Source: Nitrososphaeraceae archaeon | GTDB taxonomy: Archaea; Thermoproteota; Nitrososphaeria; Nitrososphaerales; Nitrososphaeraceae | Assembly (NCBI GenBank): GCA_022545895.1 | Contig: JAKEIK010000072.1 | Location: forward strand, 1 to 38,604 | DNA: 38,604 nucleotides | Direction of reading: 5' to 3' | In this document: in pieces, positions 34,136-38,604 of the stretch | Layout: each line of letters opens with the position of its first letter | Position numbering within the stretch: position 1 is the first letter of the stretch | The notes under the pieces: model-generated | Databases searched by the model: none | The model's input: only the letters and a program-made list of their open reading frames with translations | Told to the model about the DNA's origin: nothing | Made by a program: the position numbers and the translations under genes

Positions 34136-35173
34136 TTACTTTGGAATCAAGAAATCTATTGCATCGAATACTTCTTCGAGTTCCTTGGATACCTGATCTG
34201 AGAACACTCCTAGAATTTCAAAGTCAGCCGCTTGGAGTCTCTTGGTGCTAAACATCGCAAGGACTCCTATGACATTGTGACTATGAGTCAGAGGATATCC
34301 TCCAAATGATTGCAATCTTTCTCTCTTAGCCCATTCAGGATATCTTATTCTCTTGTCATTAATAACATCATTTGTAATTGTTGGCTTTCCGGTAATTACT
34401 ATATTCCCTATCTTATTTGAATCGGCAGGAACCTTTGAAAACTCCCCATTAAGATTCTTGTACTTCCCCGCTGTAAATTTCAAAATAAGGTTTTTTCTTT
34501 CCTTATCTAACAGCCATATCCTAGCAAACTTAGCATCAAAATGTTTCACCAAACTTTCGACTATAAACTGGAGCTTGTCGTTTAGCTTTTCATATTTCTG
34601 TAAAGAATTAAGAATCTTGTAAACCCGCCATTTTTGTTCTCTTGCATAGTAGTCATCAATTAGTACATAAGGTGAGGCTTTTACCATACTTGATTCATAA
34701 GAATGGAAATCTTTTATTAATTCAACAAATCTATTCAAGAAATTGTTACTTTCAAATTCATATTGCTCAACGGAATCGAAAACAAAATGACATACCCAAT
34801 CAAAATCTCCTGTCAGTTTAGCGGAGTAAATGCAAAAAGATGATTCCTTACAATATTTTTCAAGGCGAGAGGTCATGACAGATGTGCTAGCTGTATATTT
34901 GAATTTAAGAAGAATTGTACGATTTATTTTTTCAGATACTAAAGTTGGATTTAGAAGGAGAGAGTATCCAAGTATAACGTTGGATTTCTCTAATTTCGCC
35001 AATCTATGGCGTACAGTTCTATCGGTAATTCTGTACCCTAAATTTTGGAGATACCTCGTTATCTCATATGAGGACGCACGTGAATTCTTCCCTAGATGGA
35101 CTAGCAGGATTCTATCAATTTCGTCTACCACTAAAAAAATATGGAGGACCTTGTTATTATTATGTATTGTCAA
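34136..35173 (-). CDS. Lrp/AsnC-type regulator fused to GAF domain
   Basis: The 345-residue protein has three parts. Residues about 16-75 form an AsnC-type helix-turn-helix (VDEIDRILLVHLGKNSRASSYEITRYLQNLG...DRTVRHRLAKLEKSNVI). Residues about 80-165 are an Lrp-type ligand-binding fold (LKFKYTASTS..., KLTGDFDWVCHFVFDSVEQY). Residues about 190-340 form a GAF domain (LQFIVESLVKHFDAKFARIWLLDKE..., IVITGKPTITNDVINDKRI, GGYPLTHSHNVIGVLAMFS). Lrp proteins usually end after the second part; the GAF addition suggests a second sensory input. It should be a DNA-binding regulator. It is divergent from the gene at 35311. Confidence 0.75.
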   Translation of the reverse strand: MTIHNNNKVLHIFLVVDEIDRILLVHLGKNSRASSYEITRYLQNLGYRITDRTVRHRLAKLEKSNVILGYSLLLNPTLVSEKINRTILLKFKYTASTSVMTSRLEKYCKESSFCIYSAKLTGDFDWVCHFVFDSVEQYEFESNNFLNRFVELIKDFHSYESSMVKASPYVLIDDYYAREQKWRVYKILNSLQKYEKLNDKLQFIVESLVKHFDAKFARIWLLDKERKNLILKFTAGKYKNLNGEFSKVPADSNKIGNIVITGKPTITNDVINDKRIRYPEWAKRERLQSFGGYPLTHSHNVIGVLAMFSTKRLQAADFEILGVFSDQVSKELEEVFDAIDFLIPK

Positions 35174-35310
35174 ATATTGCCAATTAGGTAATTCAACAAC
35201 GAAAAAATATATATTGTTGATATCAGTTTGTCGTAGGATTTCCTAATCGGCAACGAAGGGCCTCACTTGTTTCCGGAGAGAATATAATCTAATTTCATGC
35301 ATACTAAGAT

Positions 35311-35622
35311 ATGAAAATGGACTTTTTTGAAATAGATAGAGTGGTTGAGGATCTTGCAAAAAACTATGCGGCTCCGTGCACTACAACATGGTTCAAGGTA
35401 ACAAACAATAAGAAACCATCCGACGAGGAATACCGTGCAAAGGTAGTAGAATTCATGAAACAATTCGAAAATATTCTCTTGGCGCGATTCCCAGAGGGTG
35501 AACAAGCCACACTCTGTTTAGAGTATGTCAAAAAGCAATTACAAGCCCAAATTTCACTAATTCGAAGAGGAAATAACAAAGAAGTAGAAAGGCGATTCCA
35601 GTACTATGTCAATTATAATTAA
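35311..35622 (+). CDS. Conserved hypothetical small protein
   Basis: The 103-residue soluble, helical protein has a basic and hydrophobic balance, with AAPCTTTWFKVTNNKKPSDEEYRAKVVEFMKQFENILL and CLEYVKKQLQAQISLIRRGNNKEVERRFQYY. No motif is recognised. It is divergent from the Lrp-GAF gene, which could mean shared control. The frame has an ATG and a good coding look. Confidence 0.5.
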   Translation: MKMDFFEIDRVVEDLAKNYAAPCTTTWFKVTNNKKPSDEEYRAKVVEFMKQFENILLARFPEGEQATLCLEYVKKQLQAQISLIRRGNNKEVERRFQYYVNYN

Positions 35623-35724
35623 TGATTATACTTGGGATAAATGCTCCGCCTTGGTCACGTTCAATTGTGAATCGTTCCATCTTGGCCCAAACTTAGATAC
35701 AATAGCTAATAGCTTCCGTGACCC

Positions 35725-36324
35725 ATGTTAGACATAACCAGACTTGCGGTACCAGCCATAGCAATACTCGCTATCGGTGGAATAATCAGCTTTCTTCTTG
35801 CTTATAGTTTCTATCCTGAAAAGCATGAGAATGTTACTGTCGATGGCAAGTGTTACGAGTTACTCGGTGCAGCCCATGAGCAGTATGTGAATCTTGCTGC
35901 AAGAAGGGACATTGCGACCTTATGGCTACAATTGAGCAAGGTCGAACCAAGAGATGCAATAATACCCATCATCCTTAGTGGCAAGGACTCCGATATCGAG
36001 CATCTTAGACATAGCTACCAACTAAACACAACATCACAACAAAAAGTGAAATACTATCCCAATATTGATGCAAGTGTAGTAACGGCGAATATTGCCAAAA
36101 ATCAACTTCAAAATATAGCAGGAAATCTGACACTTAAGGATGTCTATCCATCGGCTAAGACTATATCTGGAAGTATTGGAATCGAACCAAATAATTACAT
36201 AACGTCAGCAGAGGGAATGGATATTTCAGTTAAATCAAAGGAATTCATGAGCAACGGAATTAAGGAAATAATTGCCAATTCAGATGGCGTAAAATCAGCT
36301 TATTGCCGTACTGGAGTGTACTAA
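35725..36324 (+). CDS. Membrane-anchored protein, unknown function
   Basis: The 199-residue protein has one N-terminal transmembrane segment (AVPAIAILAIGGIISFLLAYSF, residues 8-29) and a soluble extracytoplasmic or cytoplasmic domain with helices and a final short Cys-containing end (VKSAYCRTGVY). One Cys near residue 43 (GKCYELLG) and one at about 195 could pair. No catalytic motif is seen. It is monocistronic. Confidence 0.5.
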   Translation: MLDITRLAVPAIAILAIGGIISFLLAYSFYPEKHENVTVDGKCYELLGAAHEQYVNLAARRDIATLWLQLSKVEPRDAIIPIILSGKDSDIEHLRHSYQLNTTSQQKVKYYPNIDASVVTANIAKNQLQNIAGNLTLKDVYPSAKTISGSIGIEPNNYITSAEGMDISVKSKEFMSNGIKEIIANSDGVKSAYCRTGVY

Positions 36325-36540
36325 TTAGAAGTAAAAGTCGTGGACGATTACAACCTGAGGTTTAGCCCATCCCTCAAATTTTCGCTAGAGATGTAATAAC
36401 GCGGAAGTCGCACCAAAAGCGAGTTGGATTCAGTATCAAACTAATTCTTATTCTCGCCTATTGGACCGTGTGGTAGGCTTGACTATATAGATCAGTGCAT
36501 ATCATCCATTATGTTAGGATAAAATCAAAGGTCAACAAAG

Positions 36541-36873
36541 TCAAAAGGAATTCAAGGGAGTAAGTTCTACAATTAAACCCTGATGCCCTTTGTACTTTGA
36601 ATCCATAAGCTCGAAAATCCTATTGGTTAACTCAGGTTCGTTCTTCGGATCGACTATTCGTGCAGTACCTTCAAATGTTCTATCGTGCACGCTGAATGTA
36701 ATTCTTGAATTATTGCTGATATTCTGGACCCAATGTGCTTGCTCTCGACGCTCAGAGATTACATAATACCTCTTGTTGTGTTCTACAAACCAAATCTCTA
36801 TTCTGTGCTCCTTACCTGTAATCCACCCTGAGGTAATTAAATATAGAAATTGTGGTTGATTCAATCCTGTCAA
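36541..36873 (-). CDS. Deazaflavin (F420)-dependent nitroreductase family protein
   Basis: The 110-residue protein has the split-barrel pattern of the F420-dependent quinone reductase / DUF385 family: FLYLITSGWITGKEHRIEIWFVEHNKRYYVISE, then WVQNISNNSRITFSVHDRTFEGTARIVDP. The ITSGWITGKEHRIEIWF strand-turn corresponds to the deazaflavin-binding region, and VQNISNNSRITF to the typical helix-strand after it. Thaumarchaeota make F420, which fits. Its natural substrate is unknown. Tandem palindromes lie about 130 bases upstream. Confidence 0.8.
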   Translation of the reverse strand: MTGLNQPQFLYLITSGWITGKEHRIEIWFVEHNKRYYVISERREQAHWVQNISNNSRITFSVHDRTFEGTARIVDPKNEPELTNRIFELMDSKYKGHQGLIVELTPLNSF

Positions 36874-37263
36874 TTAAGTTCTGAATAGGACAATTCATAC
36901 TTTACCTTATAGTTATACCATCCATGAAGCTATGATACTTCAGCGAAGACCCGATTTTCTGTTTCTAGGTCCATATTATGGTTCCATCATAAGCTAGACC
37001 TCTAATCATATTAGAACTAATCATATTAGACAATCTTATTCATCAGGTGAACAATCTCGAGTCATATCAAATTTTATTCGCAAGCAGATGAGGCACGGGC
37101 AAGTTCGATAAGATATGTTTCACAACATTAAACTCACACCACACCGGCAGGATATGGCAAATGATTGTTCTATGAATCCTCCGTAAGGGATATCAGTAAA
37201 GGACAGTGGATCCATAGTTAGATAATTATCTTATATAATGTCTGATACCATATTAATTGAAAA
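36874..37263. other. Intergenic region with tandem palindromes
   Basis: Holds the tandem repeat described separately at 37002-37031. Further on, ttatataatg at about 37231-37240 lies 24-33 bases before the GTG at 37264 and is the likely TATA box of the membrane-protein gene. Confidence 0.45.
37002..37031. repeat. Tandem copies of a 15-base palindromic unit
   Basis: CTAATCATATTAGAA (37002-37016) is directly followed by CTAATCATATTAGAC (37017-37031), 14 of 15 bases alike. Each unit holds a perfect palindrome, CTAAT-CAT-ATTAG. Two adjacent dyads of this size look like a double operator for a dimeric regulator. It sits between divergent genes and may act on the gene at 36541-36873, the one at 37264, or both. 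Confidence 0.5.
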
Positions 37264-37779
37264 GTGAAAGGAAAACATATTAGAAGAATAACAAGTTTCT
37301 TTACAAAATTTTACAGAAGGTATAGCACCACAATATCTCTCAACAAGAACCTCCTACTTTCAGGTACTGTTGGTTTTATTGTTAGTCTTGTGGTTGCATA
37401 TGCATCTACGAAATATTCCACTGACAATTTTGCAAATTCTGCTTTCACAGTAATAGCCGGATTCGTATTCTCTAAAGTAATTTTTGCAATTCTCTTTCAT
37501 CTTGACAATAAAAAGAAGTATACAAAAAAATTTACTGGCAAATTAAACTTGCCTGTTTTAAAGCAAATAGTAACAAAGATGGTATTTGCAGATTCCATAT
37601 TTGATATTATCAATAATGTAACTAGATTCTTCATTCTACTGGAATTACTGAGAATAGAATATCCTCCTGTACAAGCTGCAATAATCGCATCACTGATAGC
37701 CTCCTCTTTTTCTTATTTAGCCATAAATTTGATTGTAAGACGTATTCATGTATTTGGCTCAAAGAAGAAAATATTCTGA
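37264..37779 (+). CDS. Small multi-pass membrane protein
   Basis: The 171-residue protein starts with a basic cytoplasmic stretch and has four hydrophobic segments: LLLSGTVGFIVSLVVAYA (about 30-47), AFTVIAGFVFSKVIFAILF (about 60-78), a middle segment around 115-130 and VQAAIIASLIASSFSYLAINLIV (about 137-160), with Lys/Arg-rich loops. It has no clear family; GtrA-like or other small four-helix proteins are possible. The start is GTG, with a TATA-like element upstream. Confidence 0.5.
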   Translation: MKGKHIRRITSFFTKFYRRYSTTISLNKNLLLSGTVGFIVSLVVAYASTKYSTDNFANSAFTVIAGFVFSKVIFAILFHLDNKKKYTKKFTGKLNLPVLKQIVTKMVFADSIFDIINNVTRFFILLELLRIEYPPVQAAIIASLIASSFSYLAINLIVRRIHVFGSKKKIF

Positions 37780-37842
37780 GGTCTAATTATTAGTTTGTAG
37801 CATTGACTTCTTAAGTGCGCAAGACTAAAGTTCCGTAGAATC

Positions 37843-38604
37843 TCAGGTAAATGGGTCTAGATTATCAGGACTCAAATTCTTGACAACCTCAAAAGCGGTC
37901 GTCATTTCCATTGGTTCGGACCCGGGTGCGAATATTCTAAATTTGATGTGTACGAGTCCTGTTTCCGAAATTCTGGCTATCTTCCACGAAAAAGAAGTTT
38001 CCCCTGCTGCTGATGTCATGTTTTCAAATACAATTGAATTTCCAGAGGGACCTGTAATAGTTGCCTCTACCGTAGCATTTGACAAAGGTTGACCTGTATT
38101 TAAATCCGAAACATTAAGACGAACTGTCTGCAAGCTTCCCCTCGGAATGGGATCCATGTCCGATTTGACTACCGCTGACAACTTTTTCATATTCACAGGC
38201 GGAATTGCGACGGAACTCTGTGAGCTAACGTTACTGGTTTCCTGGGTAGTTTTGTTTAACGAGTCCATTTGAGTGTTATTGACATTGACATCCATTTGAG
38301 TGGTATTAACATTGATATTTGTATCGTTAGATACTTCCTGTGATTGGTTGTCGCTCGTGGTAATATCTTTAAACACTCCAGTAAAGTTGACGCTATACCA
38401 TTTTGTGGCATTGGCAGGAATAGCAAGACAAGATATCTTAGAAGTCAGCTTGTTCTGTCCTTCCTTTATCGGGGTATATGATGAATTAAGAGTAAAACTC
38501 CAAGATGAATAATCATTTTCTTTGTTAGGTACTGTTCGTTGATAGGGCTTTACGTTATTTGCAATAATTGAAATTTCACAATTGCTTGTAGAATTATCAC
38601 TGGA
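37843..38604 (-). CDS. Secreted Ig-like domain protein, 5' end beyond window
   Basis: The frame is open from the right edge of the window (first codon at 38604-38602) to the stop near 37843, 253 residues here. The N-terminal part visible is the same domain as in the 17678-18133 protein: NCEISIIANNVKPYQ, YSSWSFTLNSSYTPIKEGQNKLTSKISC, then WYSVNFTG. A Ser/Asn/Thr-rich linker follows, and a second Ig-like domain with DPIPRGSLQTVRLNVSDLNTGQPLSNATVEATITGPSG and FEVVKNLSPD near the end. A shorter start at 38376 (GTG) is not the true start, because it lies after the first domain. The signal peptide is outside the window. Confidence 0.7.
   Translation of the reverse strand, partial: SSDNSTSNCEISIIANNVKPYQRTVPNKENDYSSWSFTLNSSYTPIKEGQNKLTSKISCLAIPANATKWYSVNFTGVFKDITTSDNQSQEVSNDTNINVNTTQMDVNVNNTQMDSLNKTTQETSNVSSQSSVAIPPVNMKKLSAVVKSDMDPIPRGSLQTVRLNVSDLNTGQPLSNATVEATITGPSGNSIVFENMTSAAGETSFSWKIARISETGLVHIKFRIFAPGSEPMEMTTAFEVVKNLSPDNLDPFT

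Noticed and set aside
38300-38376. GTG at 38376 as the start of the right-edge gene
   Set aside because: The reading frame stays open to the window edge and encodes a full Ig-like domain upstream, so the real start lies outside the window.
1-38604. CRISPR arrays and intact insertion sequences
   Set aside because: No regularly spaced repeats, transposase frames or terminal inverted repeats with target duplications were seen.

Overview
The window looks like chromosomal DNA of an ammonia-oxidising archaeon of the Nitrososphaeria (Thaumarchaeota), most likely a Nitrososphaerales / Nitrosocosmicus-type genome. The basis is an AT-rich sequence with single-gene transcription units, TATA boxes about 26-34 bases before several start codons, many GTG and TTG starts, an ADP-forming acyl-CoA synthetase of the type used in the thaumarchaeal 3-hydroxypropionate/4-hydroxybutyrate cycle, and many secreted or very small zinc-ribbon proteins typical of the group. 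The lineage is inferred from gene content. There is no rRNA or tRNA, CRISPR array or intact mobile element.

Layout. 1-5.3 kb: an intact and a decayed PsbP-like secreted gene back to back, a GC-rich possibly pseudoknotted RNA, an MFS transporter, a PH/SHOCT protein, a zinc-ribbon protein, an AlkB-type dioxygenase and a dodecin. 5.6-10.7 kb: a core segment with a DEAD-box RNA helicase, a two-zinc-ribbon protein and the acyl-CoA synthetase. 11-18.2 kb: secreted proteins, including a GH5-type glycosidase, several very small genes and a RibD-like reductase. 18.6-23.3 kb: a cation diffusion facilitator with a tripled cytoplasmic domain, a bacterial-type Ku protein, a PPOX-fold protein and a DUF985 cupin. 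23.3-28.1 kb: a sparse region with a winged-helix regulator, an NHL beta-propeller with a decayed end, a secreted lectin-like protein, a fragment of a PQQ-type sugar dehydrogenase and a cysteine-rich micro-ORF. 28.1-38.6 kb: a NiCoT nickel/cobalt transporter, SIMPL and DM13 surface proteins, two zinc-ribbon microproteins, two regulators (one an Lrp-GAF fusion), two flavin/F420-type enzymes, a membrane protein, and a secreted Ig-like protein that runs off the right end.

Working together. Most genes are monocistronic, so few functional links can be read from order. Themes are DNA damage handling (Ku, AlkB), metal handling (CDF, NiCoT, many Cys-rich proteins), redox cofactors (dodecin, RibD-like, FMN reductase, deazaflavin- and PPOX-type proteins) and a large secreted or surface-anchored complement. 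Three gene families show decay (PsbP-like, PQQ dehydrogenase, NHL). No multi-gene defence or biosynthetic system is visible. The most unusual items are the kissing-loop RNA candidate at 1145-1216, the Cys-rich micro-ORFs with a C-x3-C-x-C motif, and the tandem palindromes at 37002-37031.
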